NCBI GenBank assembly: GCA_963703335.1
Contig: OY969812.1
Location: forward strand, 992,001 to 1,056,000
DNA from: VRUE01 sp963703335
GTDB lineage: Bacteria; Actinomycetota; Thermoleophilia; Solirubrobacterales; 70-9
DNA length: 64,000 nt
Direction of reading: 5' to 3'
The position numbers were made by a program, and so were the translations under genes. Below the pieces are notes generated by a model. It saw nothing but the letters and a program-made list of their open reading frames with translations, ran no database searches and was not told the DNA's origin. Below are positions 18,274 to 27,056 of the stretch, one piece after another (position 1 is the stretch's first letter; each line of letters opens with the position of its first letter).

Positions 18274-18396
18274 ATGACCATCTCAAAGACAGACCTCAGC
18301 CTCTTGCTCAGTGTGCTGAGCCTTCTCCTCTCGCTGGGGCTCGGCGCCTATGCCGTCGTCGCCGTCATGGCCTACCTGCTGGCGAAGCTCCTCTAG
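18274..18396 (+). CDS. Possible 40-residue membrane protein
   Basis: ATG at 18274 opens MTISKTDLSLLLSVLSLLLS and continues LGLGAYAVVAVMAYLLAKLL to a TAG. Nearly the whole peptide is one hydrophobic helix with a Lys at each end. It has an operator-like palindrome and a TTGACC hexamer upstream and a weak ribosome site (AGGGAT). Its last 32 bases overlap the convergent 3' end of the glycosyltransferase gene. Small single-helix proteins are easily missed; function unknown. Confidence 0.4.
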   Translation: MTISKTDLSLLLSVLSLLLSLGLGAYAVVAVMAYLLAKLL

Positions 18397-19612
18397 GGCG
18401 GCTCCCTGAATCGACCTGGGTTTGGCCCAAGGGGGCGCCGACCAGGCCGGCGTAGACCGCGGCCGTCTGCTCGGCGACGTCGCCCCAGTCGAAGCGGCGC
18501 AGGTGCTCGTAGGCTTCGGCGACCAGGCTGCGGCCGAGCTCGTCGTCGGAGAGCACGCGGATCGCGACCTCCGCCAGCGCTTCGGGGTCGTGGGCGCGGA
18601 AGCGCAGGCCGGCCTCCTCGTGCGGCACGACCTCGCGCAGGCCGCCGGTGTCGGCGACGATGCAGGGACAGCCGGAGGCCATCGCCTCCAGCGCGACCAA
18701 GCCGAAGGGCTCATAGATCGAGGGCACCACCGTGAGGTCGGCGATCTTGTAGAGCGAGTGCAGCACGTCATCGCCGATCCAGCCAAGGAAGGTGCCGTGC
18801 TCCATCAGGCCGAGGTCCTCCGCCTGCTTGTGCAGCTCGGCCTCGTGTGTGCCGGAGCCGGCGATCAGGAAGCGCGTGCCGGGGACCTCCTCGATCAAGC
18901 GCGGCATCGCCTCGAGCGCGAGCTGGAAGCCCTTCTCATAGACGAGTCGGCCGATCAGCAGAACGAGCTTCTCCTCGGGCGCGGCGAACTCCGAGCGCAG
19001 CCGGGTCAGCTCCTCGGGGTCCTGCGGTTGCAGGTCGTCTGGATCGATGCCGTTGGGGATGACCGAGACGCGCGTCTCCTCGACGCCGAAGATGTCGGCG
19101 ATCTGCTCGCGCATGTAATGCGAGCAGGCGATCACGCGGTCGGAGCGGTTGGTGATCCAGCGCTCGACGCCGTGGATGTAGGTCTGCGGATGCTTGTCGA
19201 CCCAGCCCTGGTGGCGACCGTGCTCGGTGGCGTGGATCGTCGTCAGCAGCGGCGCGTCGAAGCGTTTGGCGAGGTGGTCGCAGGCGTTGGCGACGAGCCA
19301 GTCGTGGCCATGGACGAGGTCGAAGCTGTAGCGGTCGCCGAGCTCGACACCGGCGGCGAGCATGTCCGAGTTCATCCGCTCGACCCAGGCGACGAACTCG
19401 CCCAGGTCGGTCGGGCGCTTGGGCTCGCGGATGCGATGGATGACCACTCCCCCGCGCCGCTCCTCGGCCGGCGACTCCTCGCCACCGCGGGTGAGGACGT
19501 GGACCTCGACCTCGCGATCGACGAGGGCCTCGGAGAGCTTGCGCACGTGGCGCGCAAGGCCGCCCTCGATCAGCGGCGGGTACTCCCAAGAGAGGATCAG
19601 TACGCGGGTCAC
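18365..19612 (-). CDS. GT4 glycosyltransferase, Rv3032/GlgA-like alpha-1,4-glucosyltransferase
   Basis: 415 residues from a GTG that overlaps the preceding stop by 4 bases. N-terminal LSWEYPPLIEGGLARHV and the C-terminal nucleotide-sugar site YEPFGLVALEAMASGCP (EX7E motif) are typical of GT4 glycogen-synthase-like enzymes. Together with the GH57 and methyltransferase genes upstream the order equals mycobacterial Rv3030-Rv3031-Rv3032, where the GT4 enzyme elongates methylglucose lipopolysaccharide and glycogen. Same role is inferred here. The C-terminal ~20 residues are low complexity. Confidence 0.88.
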   Translation of the reverse strand: MTRVLILSWEYPPLIEGGLARHVRKLSEALVDREVEVHVLTRGGEESPAEERRGGVVIHRIREPKRPTDLGEFVAWVERMNSDMLAAGVELGDRYSFDLVHGHDWLVANACDHLAKRFDAPLLTTIHATEHGRHQGWVDKHPQTYIHGVERWITNRSDRVIACSHYMREQIADIFGVEETRVSVIPNGIDPDDLQPQDPEELTRLRSEFAAPEEKLVLLIGRLVYEKGFQLALEAMPRLIEEVPGTRFLIAGSGTHEAELHKQAEDLGLMEHGTFLGWIGDDVLHSLYKIADLTVVPSIYEPFGLVALEAMASGCPCIVADTGGLREVVPHEEAGLRFRAHDPEALAEVAIRVLSDDELGRSLVAEAYEHLRRFDWGDVAEQTAAVYAGLVGAPLGQTQVDSGSRPRGASPAGRP

Positions 19613-21025
19613 GGCTGCAATAGCGGCGAAAGGCTGAGGTCAGGGGCTAGAGCGCGCATGCGCGGGTCGGCGATGGTCGGGGAGTCTATGGCCTGCAGAG
19701 CCGCTTCGGAGTGGGAAACAGCGCGGTGGAAGGCATAGTCGCCCGCCTGGCCCCGCTTATCGAGGAAGGCCCAGTCGCTGGCCTGGGCCGCGAGCAGCTC
19801 GCGAGTGGCCCGCTCGGCGGCGCCCCCGCGCAGTCCACTCGATAGTGCCCGCAGCAGGCGGAGCTCCAGCCGCCGCGCCCCCCAGGCGAGGTCGGCGACG
19901 GCGGGAGAGTCCCAGGTGCTGAGAATCCTTGTCCTCACCCCAAGTCGAGGCGTGCAGGTGGCGCTCGACCGGCTCGTGCTCGGCCAACGCCTCCGGCACG
20001 GTGAGCAGGCGCACCCCTGCCGCGTCGGCGCCTGCCAGGACCTCGCGCAGCCAGGTCACACCCTCCGACCACCAGTGCCCGAGCAGCTCGGTGTCGATCG
20101 CGAAGACGAGCAGGCCGCGGCGGCCGTGGGACGCGGCGTAGCCACGCAGGCGATCGCCGACAGCGGCGAGGAACTCACCTGCCTGTCGTCGAGCGGCTGT
20201 CTCCGCTGCCGCCGGGTCGTAGCCGCCGCCGCCCACCTTCCATATCCGCACGCCGCGCAACGACTCGCCCGCGAACTGGGCATGAGCCGGATCGGACGGG
20301 TAGCCGCCGAGTGACCAGAGCCACTGGATCGCCTCCCAGTCGATCGGCAGCGCCACCGGGCCGGCCTCGGTTGCGACTGGGGCAAGCGATGCAAGCGGCT
20401 CCTCCTCATTCCGGCTCTGGTCGACGAAGAACCACTCCACCCCGGCCTCCGCCAGGCGCCACTCCAAGCCGGGCGTGTAGGCGCACTCGGGCAGCCAGAA
20501 GCCGCCGCTCCAGCCAAAGCGGCGCCGGTGCGAGCGAATCCCCGCGTCGAGCTGCAACCGCAGGCCCTCGCGGGTGGCGAGCAGCGGCAGCACCGCATGG
20601 GTCGCGGCCGAGGCCGCCAGCGCGATCCGTCCCTCCCCCGCGGCACGCTGAAAAGCTCGCAGCGGATCGCCGCCATGATCGTCAAGCAACTGCAGAGCCC
20701 GGCGATAGCGTGCCTCCTCCGCCTCGCAAGCGTCGCGGCATTCGGCGTCAACCTCGTCGCGGTCCGCGACCGTCGCGGCGATCCGCCAGTCGACCAGGAA
20801 GCGCCGCAGCCGCTCCCCCACCCCTGCGTCCTCGAGCTGGTCGGCGAGGACCGGGGTAACCGTCATCGTTAGCCGCTCGGCCACCTCGAGCACTGGCAGG
20901 TAGGAGCGGATCACCGCGTCGAACAGCCACTCCTCGCCGAACGGATAGGTCCCGAAGCCCTCGACGTAGGGCATGTGGGAGTGCAGGACGATGGCGAGGT
21001 CGCCAGCGCTCTCCTCAGGGGGCAT
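19609..21025 (-). pseudogene. GH57 (DUF1957) alpha-glucan branching enzyme, frameshifted
   Basis: The N-terminal 366 residues are intact GH57: HSHMPYVEG.GTYPFGEEWL, nucleophile Glu180 in FWLPECAY, acid Asp311 in AIDTELLGHWW. After STWGEDKD the frame breaks. Continuing in the next frame restores LSTWDSPAVADLAWGARRLE to a natural end at 19609. One extra A in the forward sequence at about 19924-19925 explains it. Either the C-terminal helical domain is lost or the base is a sequencing error. The stop overlaps the GT4 start by 4 bases, and the 5' end overlaps the methyltransferase by 11 bases, so operon structure is intact. Confidence 0.85.
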
Positions 21026-21779
21026 GGCAGACGGCGAGAAAGTCGAGGGCGCGATCGAGATCGCTGCCCTTCAACCTGAAGTCCGAGGCGGCGATCGCCG
21101 GCGTGAAGCGATCGTAGAAGGGAGCGGTCAGGTGGAGCGCCTTGTGGACTCGGTCCCAGCCCAGCTTCAGCGCCAGCTCGTGGACGCGCAGCTTGCGGGC
21201 GTGGAAGAGGCCGAACAGCTCGACCCGTGGGAAGTGCGCCTCGCAGAGCGCGCGGAACTCCTCGACCCTGTACTCGTGCACGTGCCAGGGGTTGTCGGAC
21301 TTCTCGGCTCCGGGAGGGGCGAGCGTGAGCAGGTTGGGCGTGGAGACGTAGGCGACGCCCCCCGGCGACAGCATCGAGCGGAAGTGGTCGAGGATCGCGC
21401 CGGCGTCCTCGACGTGCTCGATCGTCTGCAGGAAGACGACGGCATCGCAGGGCTCAGCGAACGACTCGACCAGGTCGCGCTGGAAGCGAAGGTGGGGGCG
21501 CACGTAACGCAGGCGGGCGTGCTCGTGCGCTTCGGGATTGGCGTCGACCCCGACGACGGACGCGGCCGAGCGGGCGAGCGTGTCCGAGCCGTAGCCCTCA
21601 CCGCAGGCCATGTCGACGACACGCCCACCGCCGACACGCGCGGCGATCCACTCGTAGACGATCAGGTGGCGGCGGTACCAGTAGTTCTCCTCGGGCACGT
21701 CCGGCAGCGTGCGCTCGCCGGTGAGCGGCAGCGGCGGCACCCCTTCGGGCTGGTTCAGCTGGACGTACTCGCGAGCCAC
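21015..21779 (-). CDS. SAM-dependent methyltransferase (Rv3030 position)
   Basis: 254 residues. Class I fold with motif I VVDMACGEGYGSDTLA (about 54-69), acidic VVGVDANPEA and LQTIEHVEDA, then LSPGGVAYVSTPN. First gene of a three-gene operon with the GH57 and GT4 genes, all overlapping. In mycobacteria the gene in this place is tied to methylglucose lipopolysaccharide; a sugar O-methyltransferase role is inferred from position only. Confidence 0.85.
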   Translation of the reverse strand: MAREYVQLNQPEGVPPLPLTGERTLPDVPEENYWYRRHLIVYEWIAARVGGGRVVDMACGEGYGSDTLARSAASVVGVDANPEAHEHARLRYVRPHLRFQRDLVESFAEPCDAVVFLQTIEHVEDAGAILDHFRSMLSPGGVAYVSTPNLLTLAPPGAEKSDNPWHVHEYRVEEFRALCEAHFPRVELFGLFHARKLRVHELALKLGWDRVHKALHLTAPFYDRFTPAIAASDFRLKGSDLDRALDFLAVCHAP

Positions 21780-21844
21780 GAAAGGGACCGTATTGAGAGG
21801 CCAGCGCCCCGTGCGTTACGCCATTCCACGTAGAGTTCCGCGCC

Positions 21845-22762
21845 ATGCCAGCATCTCCCACGGCCACCCCAGAGCACATCAAGGACGTCAACACGCGCTA
21901 CCACGACGCTGCCGCTGAGGAGTACGACGCCAAGTGGGGCATCGACTTCGGCGCAACCGGTCAGGATCAGGTGCGCCAGAAGCTGGTCAAGGCGCTGGGC
22001 GGCCGCAGCGATACGAGCTTCGGCGACGGTCTCGAGATCGGCTCCGGCACCGGCTACTTCTCGCTCAACCTGCTGCAGCTCGGCGCGATCGAGAGCCTCA
22101 CGGCGACCGACATCTCGCCGGGGATGCTGAAGCGACTGGCAAACACCGCCGCCGACCTCGGGCTCGAGGTGGAGACAGTGCAGACGGAGGCCGAGGTGCT
22201 GCCCTTCGAGGACGAAAGCTTCGACCTCGTCTTCGGGCACGCGGTTCTCCACCACATCCCGGACCTGAACAAAGCCTTCGCCGAATTCCGGCGCGTGCTG
22301 CGGCCCGGCGGCGCGATCGCGTTTGCCGGTGAGCCGTCCCGCTACGGAGACCGGCTTGCCGAGCTGCCCAAGCGTGCCGGCCTGCTCGCGGCGCCGGCGT
22401 GGCGGCGCGTGGTCGGCGCGCGACCACGCACGATGGCCGAGATGGCCCAGTCCGACGGCCACGCCCTGGAGGGTGAGGTCGACGTCCACGCATTTGCTCC
22501 CGCGGACCTGCGGCGCTTCCTTCGCGAAGCCGGCTTTGAGGATCGCCACGTCGGCGGCGAGGAGCTGCTCGCCAACGCCTGGGGCTGGGGCCTGCGCACG
22601 GTCGAGTCGAGCGCCGAGCCGGAATCGATCTCCTGGGGCTGGCGCCGCTTCGCCTTCAACAGCTACATGGCCCTGCAGAAGGTCGACTCGCGGCTGCTGG
22701 AGCCACGTCTGCCCGCCGAGCTCTTTTACAACCTGCTCGTCTCCGGCCGCAAGCCGGCTTAG
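21845..22762 (+). CDS. SAM-dependent methyltransferase (Methyltransf_11 type)
   Basis: 305 residues with motif I GLEIGSGTGYFSLNL (about 63-77), TATDISPGML, and HAVLHHIPDLNKAFAEFRRV followed by LRPGGAIAFAGEP. Divergent from the methyltransferase-GH57-GT4 operon across 65 bases, which suggests a related glycan or lipid substrate. The C-terminal 110 residues are less conserved in appearance. Convergent with hipA, 3 bases apart. Confidence 0.85.
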   Translation: MPASPTATPEHIKDVNTRYHDAAAEEYDAKWGIDFGATGQDQVRQKLVKALGGRSDTSFGDGLEIGSGTGYFSLNLLQLGAIESLTATDISPGMLKRLANTAADLGLEVETVQTEAEVLPFEDESFDLVFGHAVLHHIPDLNKAFAEFRRVLRPGGAIAFAGEPSRYGDRLAELPKRAGLLAAPAWRRVVGARPRTMAEMAQSDGHALEGEVDVHAFAPADLRRFLREAGFEDRHVGGEELLANAWGWGLRTVESSAEPESISWGWRRFAFNSYMALQKVDSRLLEPRLPAELFYNLLVSGRKPA

Positions 22763-22765
22763 GAC

Positions 22766-24079
22766 CTACACCCCCAGCTGCGCCCGCCGGGCCCAGCTGG
22801 TCTCGACGATCCTGTCAACCACGGGACGGTGCCAGCCCTCCTCCAGCGCCGCCCGTCGGGCCTCCTGCAGGCCCACGATCACGTCCGCCGACCAACGCTT
22901 GACCAGTGCTGGGAGCTGCCCACCAAGGCCACTGGCGTCGGCGAGCCGCTCCCAGGCCGCCAAATCGACCTCGGCTGGTTGCTCGACCCCCCCAATCGAC
23001 ATCGCCATGCGAGCGGTCAGTTCGGGGTAGACCACCGTCGAAACGACGTCGTAAAGGGGCGCCAGGCGCGGGGCGCCCGAGTCGTCATAGAGCAAGGCGA
23101 AGTTCTTGCCGTGCGCATCGCTGTTGCCGAGCATGAAGTTGAGCAGAACAGCCTTGAGGAAGCGGTTGACGTCGAGAGCCGCCCGAGCGCTGCCGAGCCG
23201 GCGCAGCAGGGCGACGACCTGAGCCACGGAGGGGCCCCCGTTCGCCTCGTACTTTGCCCCGGGCAGGATGCCGAGCGCCTGGCACATGTCCTCCTGGTGA
23301 AGGCGGAGGATCCGGCCCTCGTCGTCCTCCGCGCGGTCGAAGCGCTTCACGCTGAGACAGGGCGTTGAGCCGACCTGGACCAGCTCGGTCGTGGCGACGT
23401 CGAGGCCGGCGCCAGCCGCGGCCCGCATGCAGAATGCCTCGTTGGCGGCAAGGTCTTCGTAGCGCCCGTAGTCCGGCTTCAGCAGGCAGGTGCTGGGTGC
23501 ACCGTCGAGCGGCTGCCCAAACTCGCCCGAGGGAAGGCGGACCAGGACGAGCTTGTCCTGTACGCCTCCGAGGCTGAGCCGCACGTCCCCCGGTTCGACC
23601 TCGACGCCAAGGGGTCGACGGGGCAGCTCGCCGACCAGCGCGATCAGCTCCTCCTCGCCCAACACCCGCACCGAGGCATCATCGCCGCCATCCGGCTGCT
23701 CGCCCTCGGGCAGCAGGACGACCGCGCCCGCACAGTCAGCTCCAAGCGCATTGAGCAATCCGAAGCCATCCTCCTCGCTGAGACGGAATCTCTCCGCGAT
23801 CGTCTTGCGTACCGAGCCCTCCGGCAATAGACCCTCGAAAAAGGGCGCCGACTGACTCGGGGTAAAGGTCTCCCCCTGAAACGGAAGCGAAACCGAAAGG
23901 GCGGCTGCGACCTTCTCTGGCCCAGTCGGAGGCTGCCCCGAATACGTGAAGCGATAACGCGAAGGACCGCACTTCTCGAGCGTTCCGACGGCTTTCCCGC
24001 GAAGGAAGACCGCGAGCTTCGCGCCGGGACGAGGCGGAACCCAGCTGCGACGCGACATCGAATGAGGCTGCGGCGTCAT
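22766..24079 (-). CDS. hipA: HipA family serine/threonine kinase toxin
   Basis: 437 residues. The kinase core shows SLGGVQDK (about 169-176, the region that carries the autophosphorylated Ser in E. coli HipA), the catalytic loop GNSDAHGKN (318-326, Asp321) and LYDVVST (metal-binding Asp). HipA kinases phosphorylate aminoacyl-tRNA synthetases or similar targets and cause dormancy; the target here is unknown. Overlaps hipB by 4 bases, as usual. All catalytic residues appear present, so it is probably active. Confidence 0.93.
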   Translation of the reverse strand: MTPQPHSMSRRSWVPPRPGAKLAVFLRGKAVGTLEKCGPSRYRFTYSGQPPTGPEKVAAALSVSLPFQGETFTPSQSAPFFEGLLPEGSVRKTIAERFRLSEEDGFGLLNALGADCAGAVVLLPEGEQPDGGDDASVRVLGEEELIALVGELPRRPLGVEVEPGDVRLSLGGVQDKLVLVRLPSGEFGQPLDGAPSTCLLKPDYGRYEDLAANEAFCMRAAAGAGLDVATTELVQVGSTPCLSVKRFDRAEDDEGRILRLHQEDMCQALGILPGAKYEANGGPSVAQVVALLRRLGSARAALDVNRFLKAVLLNFMLGNSDAHGKNFALLYDDSGAPRLAPLYDVVSTVVYPELTARMAMSIGGVEQPAEVDLAAWERLADASGLGGQLPALVKRWSADVIVGLQEARRAALEEGWHRPVVDRIVETSWARRAQLGV

Positions 24080-24327
24080 TGGTTTTTTGCGGGTGCCCGC
24101 TCGCGATCAGCAGCGATCAGCTCGAGGCCAAGCACATCCAAGACCGGCGCGATGCTGTCGAGCCGGCTCGTCGGCTTGCCGTGCTCGATCTGGTGGACCG
24201 CACGGGTGCTCACCCCGGCGGCGAAGGCCAGCTCGTCCTGGCGCAGGCCCAGCGACGTGCGTGAGTTACGGACTGCCTCACCGATCCGTTCGGCGCTTCT
24301 CGTGGCGGCATCCAGCTTTATCTGCAT
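24076..24327 (-). CDS. hipB: HipB family XRE antitoxin
   Basis: 83 residues with a Cro/CI helix-turn-helix (RTSLGLRQDELAFAAGVST, AVHQIEHGKPTSRLDSI) and a short tail LIAADRERAPAKNQ. It should bind HipA and repress its own promoter. Three copies of TGCATGATCATGCA-like palindromes spaced exactly 49 bases apart cover the promoter region, the first overlapping the start codon. The ATG is only about 2 bases from the expected transcript start, so the mRNA is probably leaderless. Confidence 0.92.
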   Translation of the reverse strand: MQIKLDAATRSAERIGEAVRNSRTSLGLRQDELAFAAGVSTRAVHQIEHGKPTSRLDSIAPVLDVLGLELIAADRERAPAKNQ

Positions 24328-24336
24328 GATCGCGCA
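24323..24336. promoter_or_regulatory. HipB operator 1 (overlaps start codon)
   Basis: TGCATGATCGCGCA matches the palindrome TGCATGATCATGCA at 12 of 14 positions. It covers the hipB start codon and touches the -10 element, so binding blocks transcription start. Confidence 0.65.
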
Positions 24337-24364
24337 GATTAGCGTATTGAGGCCGGCAATTCAA
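24336..24364 (-). promoter_or_regulatory. hipBA promoter
   Basis: On the minus strand: -35 TTGAAT (24359-24364), 17-base spacer, -10 TAATCT (24336-24341). Transcription would start about 24329, two bases before the hipB ATG. Confidence 0.6.
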
Positions 24365-24371
24365 GCGGATA

Positions 24372-24385
24372 TGCATGATCATGCA
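24372..24385. promoter_or_regulatory. HipB operator 2
   Basis: Perfect palindrome TGCATGATCATGCA, eight bases upstream of the -35 and 49 bases from operators 1 and 3. Confidence 0.7.
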
Positions 24386-24420
24386 AATAAGCTCGGCGCT
24401 ATCTCTCTGGAATGCGCACC

Positions 24421-24434
24421 TGCATGATCATGCA
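24421..24434. promoter_or_regulatory. HipB operator 3, overlapping the cyclase stop codon
   Basis: Second perfect copy of TGCATGATCATGCA. It contains the stop codon (24428-24430) of the upstream cyclase gene, so operator and coding sequence are fused. Confidence 0.7.
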
Positions 24435-25540
24435 TTTGGCTGACGGCGAGCCCGGAAAAGCTTGACGCCCGAATCGATGCCCTTGAGCCGGCGCTCGCCG
24501 GCAAACGAGTAAGAGAAACCGTCGCCGGCGACCTCCTTTGCCGCGGCGTCGACCAGCACGCTGCCCGGCCTGGCGACCGCGGTGAGGCGGCTGGCCAGAT
24601 TGACCGCGCGACCGTAGTAGTCGCCCGACTGGGCGAGCGTCGGGCCGACCGCCAGCCCAGCGCGCAGAAACGGGAATTCCTCCCCTTCCCCCTCAGCCAC
24701 CTCAATCAGCTCGAGTGCGGCGTCGAGCAGCGGCTCGGCCTCTGTGGAAACGAGCATCGCGGCGTCGCCGATCATCTTCACCAGCCGCACCGGAGGCTCA
24801 GCCACGATCGCTGCCATTTCCTCGAAGCGACCGGCAACTGAACCCAGCTCCTCTGGCGCGATCTCCTCGCCGAGCCGGGTGAACTCGACCAGGTCGGCAA
24901 AGCAGATCGCCCGGTCCACCGAACCGCGGATCTCGCCCGAGGCAAGGTCCGCGGCGCCGATCACGTCGCGGCGGATCTGCTCGAGCGTGTGCGCTCGCAG
25001 TGCGTAGAGCAGCGTCGGCTCGAAAACCGGCAGCATGTTCTCGGCCGCATCGGCGAAACGCAGCGCCAGGTCGCGCTCGGTGTCGCCGGGCTGCATCAGG
25101 GTGCGGATCATCAGCTCGCGGTTGCCCTCGGCAATCCGCGCCGTCGCCATCCCGATCGTCCGCGCCACCTGCAGGATGCCGTCCTCGGGAAGGCCGGCGT
25201 CATAGAAGGCCCTGGTCCGTCGCGCCGCCTCTAGGTCTGCGTCGGTGAGGATCCGCTCATCGGGATCGGGATAGGGCAGTCCGAGCGCAGCGGAGGCACG
25301 TTGCAGGAGGTCTAGCTCGGTGCCGGAAAGCTCGGCGATTTCCCGCGGCGAGTAGCGGGGGCCGTCGCCAGCGATGCTCCGCTCCACTGGCAGCAGAGTC
25401 AGCCGGCCTGCGCCCACGGCGTCCTGCAGCTCCTCCAGCGGCACGCCTTCCCCGGAGAGCTGTTCGAGCAGGGCGAGACGATCCTGGCGGGCCTCGCCTT
25501 CGAGCCCGTCGAGCAGTCCCTCGGCTTGGAAGTCGATCAT
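24428..25540 (-). CDS. Class III adenylate/guanylate cyclase with N-terminal regulatory domain
   Basis: 370 residues. The C-terminal cyclase homology domain begins about residue 205: ICFADLVEFTRL (first metal Asp), KMIGDAAMLV (second metal Asp), GDYYGRAVNLASRL (transition-state Asn/Arg). The N-terminal ~200 residues (YSPREIAELSGTELDLLQRA...) resemble the MerR-like adenylate cyclase regulatory domain of actinobacterial enzymes. It should make cAMP from ATP, though substrate choice cannot be fixed by eye. Its start overlaps the gamma-glutamyltransferase stop by 4 bases. Confidence 0.9.
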   Translation of the reverse strand: MIDFQAEGLLDGLEGEARQDRLALLEQLSGEGVPLEELQDAVGAGRLTLLPVERSIAGDGPRYSPREIAELSGTELDLLQRASAALGLPYPDPDERILTDADLEAARRTRAFYDAGLPEDGILQVARTIGMATARIAEGNRELMIRTLMQPGDTERDLALRFADAAENMLPVFEPTLLYALRAHTLEQIRRDVIGAADLASGEIRGSVDRAICFADLVEFTRLGEEIAPEELGSVAGRFEEMAAIVAEPPVRLVKMIGDAAMLVSTEAEPLLDAALELIEVAEGEGEEFPFLRAGLAVGPTLAQSGDYYGRAVNLASRLTAVARPGSVLVDAAAKEVAGDGFSYSFAGERRLKGIDSGVKLFRARRQPNA

Positions 25541-27042
25541 GCGGTCGCCACGCTACCGCCACGGCGCGGATCGCCGCCACCACTCAGCGCGCCGGTGGTG
25601 TGATCGCGGGCGACGGCCTGGGTGCCGCCGAAGAAGAGGTTGATCGCCGGCCGGCGCAGGACCGGCACGCCGCGGGCCTCGATCCGCGCCAGTGCTTCCT
25701 CGTCGATACCGGGCTCCGCCTGGACGACACCCTGCTCGTAGTGCAGCCGCGGCGCCCGTACTGCCTCGTCGGCGCTCATCCCCTGCTCGACCGCCCGCAC
25801 GATCGTCTGCAGGATCGCCGAGCGGATGCGGTTGGAGCCGGCGCTGCCAAGGCCGAGCTCGATCTCGCCGTCGCGCAGCACCACGGTGGGCGCCATCATC
25901 GAGGGGACCCGCCGCCCGGCGGCAATCGCGTGGAACCCGAGCGGGTTGAGGTCCTCCTCGCCGAGCATGTTGTTGAGAATCACCCCCGTGCCGGGAACGA
26001 GCACGCCCGAGCCCGAGCCGTTCGAGCAGGTGACGTTGGCGCACATGCCGTTCTTGTCCAGGGCGGAGATGTGGGTGGTCGAGCCGAGCAAGTCGCCAGC
26101 TGTGGCATCAAGGGTCGTGGGATCGAGCAAGCTGGCCTCGAGGCCGGTCCCGTAGAGCGCCTCGGCAAACGCCTCGCCGCGGGCGGCGTTAGCCGCACCC
26201 ATCGCGGCTACGAGCTGCTCGGGGCCGGTGCACTCGCCAAGCCGCTCGAGCAGCGCGAGGCAGTAGGCGATCAGGATGCCCCCGGATGAGGGCGGCGGAT
26301 TGGTCAGCACCTCGGTGCCGCGGAAGGTGGCGCGGATCGGCTCGCGCTCGATCGGCTCGTAGGCGGCGAGGTCGCCGCGGCCAAGGGTGCCACCGTTCTC
26401 GACGACGTAGTCGCTCAGCGCCTCCGCCACCTCGCCGTGGCAGAAGGGCTCGGCGCCTTCGGCCCCGAAGCGTTCGAGCGCCTCCGCCAGTTCCTCGAAG
26501 CGGAAGAGCTCACCCTCGCGCAGCCTGCGCCCCGTCGGCGCATACAGCTCTCGCGTGCCCTCCAGGCGCGCGTGGATCGGCTCGAGGATCTCGAGGATGT
26601 AGGCCTGCTCGGCGTTGACAGGCGCCCCGTCGCGGGCGAGGCGAATGCCGGACTCGGCCAGCGCCGCGAGCGGCATCGTGCCGAAGCGCCGCAGCGCTGC
26701 CTCCAGCCCGGCAGCCGTTCCGGGGACTCCACAGGAGGCGGGGCCGACGTAGAACGTCTGAACGGTCTCCGCGTCGAAGTGGACCGGAACGGGTGCCAGC
26801 TCGGAGCCCCGCTCGATCCCGTCGCGGCCCGGAGCCGCGACAAAGAAGTCGAGCAGCACCGTCTCCCCGTCGCGATGGACCATCATGAAGCCGCCGGCTC
26901 CGAAACCGGTCAGCGGGCTCTCGACCGCGAACGAGGCGAGCGCCGCGGCGACAGCCGCATCAACCGCGTTACCGCCTTCGCGCAGGACCTCGGCTCCGGC
27001 CTCGGCGGAGAGTGGATGGCCCGCGGCGACGACCCCGCTCAT
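25537..27042 (-). CDS. ggt: Gamma-glutamyltransferase family protein
   Basis: 501 residues. The self-cleavage site and nucleophile are in LLGSTTHISALDKNG (Thr322 by alignment with E. coli TTH), and GSAGSNRIRSAI matches the C-terminal substrate region. No signal peptide is seen, so a cytoplasmic enzyme is likely. It hydrolyses or transfers gamma-glutamyl groups; in this window such groups could come from ergothioneine or glutathione-like metabolism, but that link is conjecture. Co-transcribed with the cyclase. Confidence 0.9.
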   Translation of the reverse strand: MSGVVAAGHPLSAEAGAEVLREGGNAVDAAVAAALASFAVESPLTGFGAGGFMMVHRDGETVLLDFFVAAPGRDGIERGSELAPVPVHFDAETVQTFYVGPASCGVPGTAAGLEAALRRFGTMPLAALAESGIRLARDGAPVNAEQAYILEILEPIHARLEGTRELYAPTGRRLREGELFRFEELAEALERFGAEGAEPFCHGEVAEALSDYVVENGGTLGRGDLAAYEPIEREPIRATFRGTEVLTNPPPSSGGILIAYCLALLERLGECTGPEQLVAAMGAANAARGEAFAEALYGTGLEASLLDPTTLDATAGDLLGSTTHISALDKNGMCANVTCSNGSGSGVLVPGTGVILNNMLGEEDLNPLGFHAIAAGRRVPSMMAPTVVLRDGEIELGLGSAGSNRIRSAILQTIVRAVEQGMSADEAVRAPRLHYEQGVVQAEPGIDEEALARIEARGVPVLRRPAINLFFGGTQAVARDHTTGALSGGGDPRRGGSVATA

Positions 27043-27056
27043 CGGCCGGAAGGACG

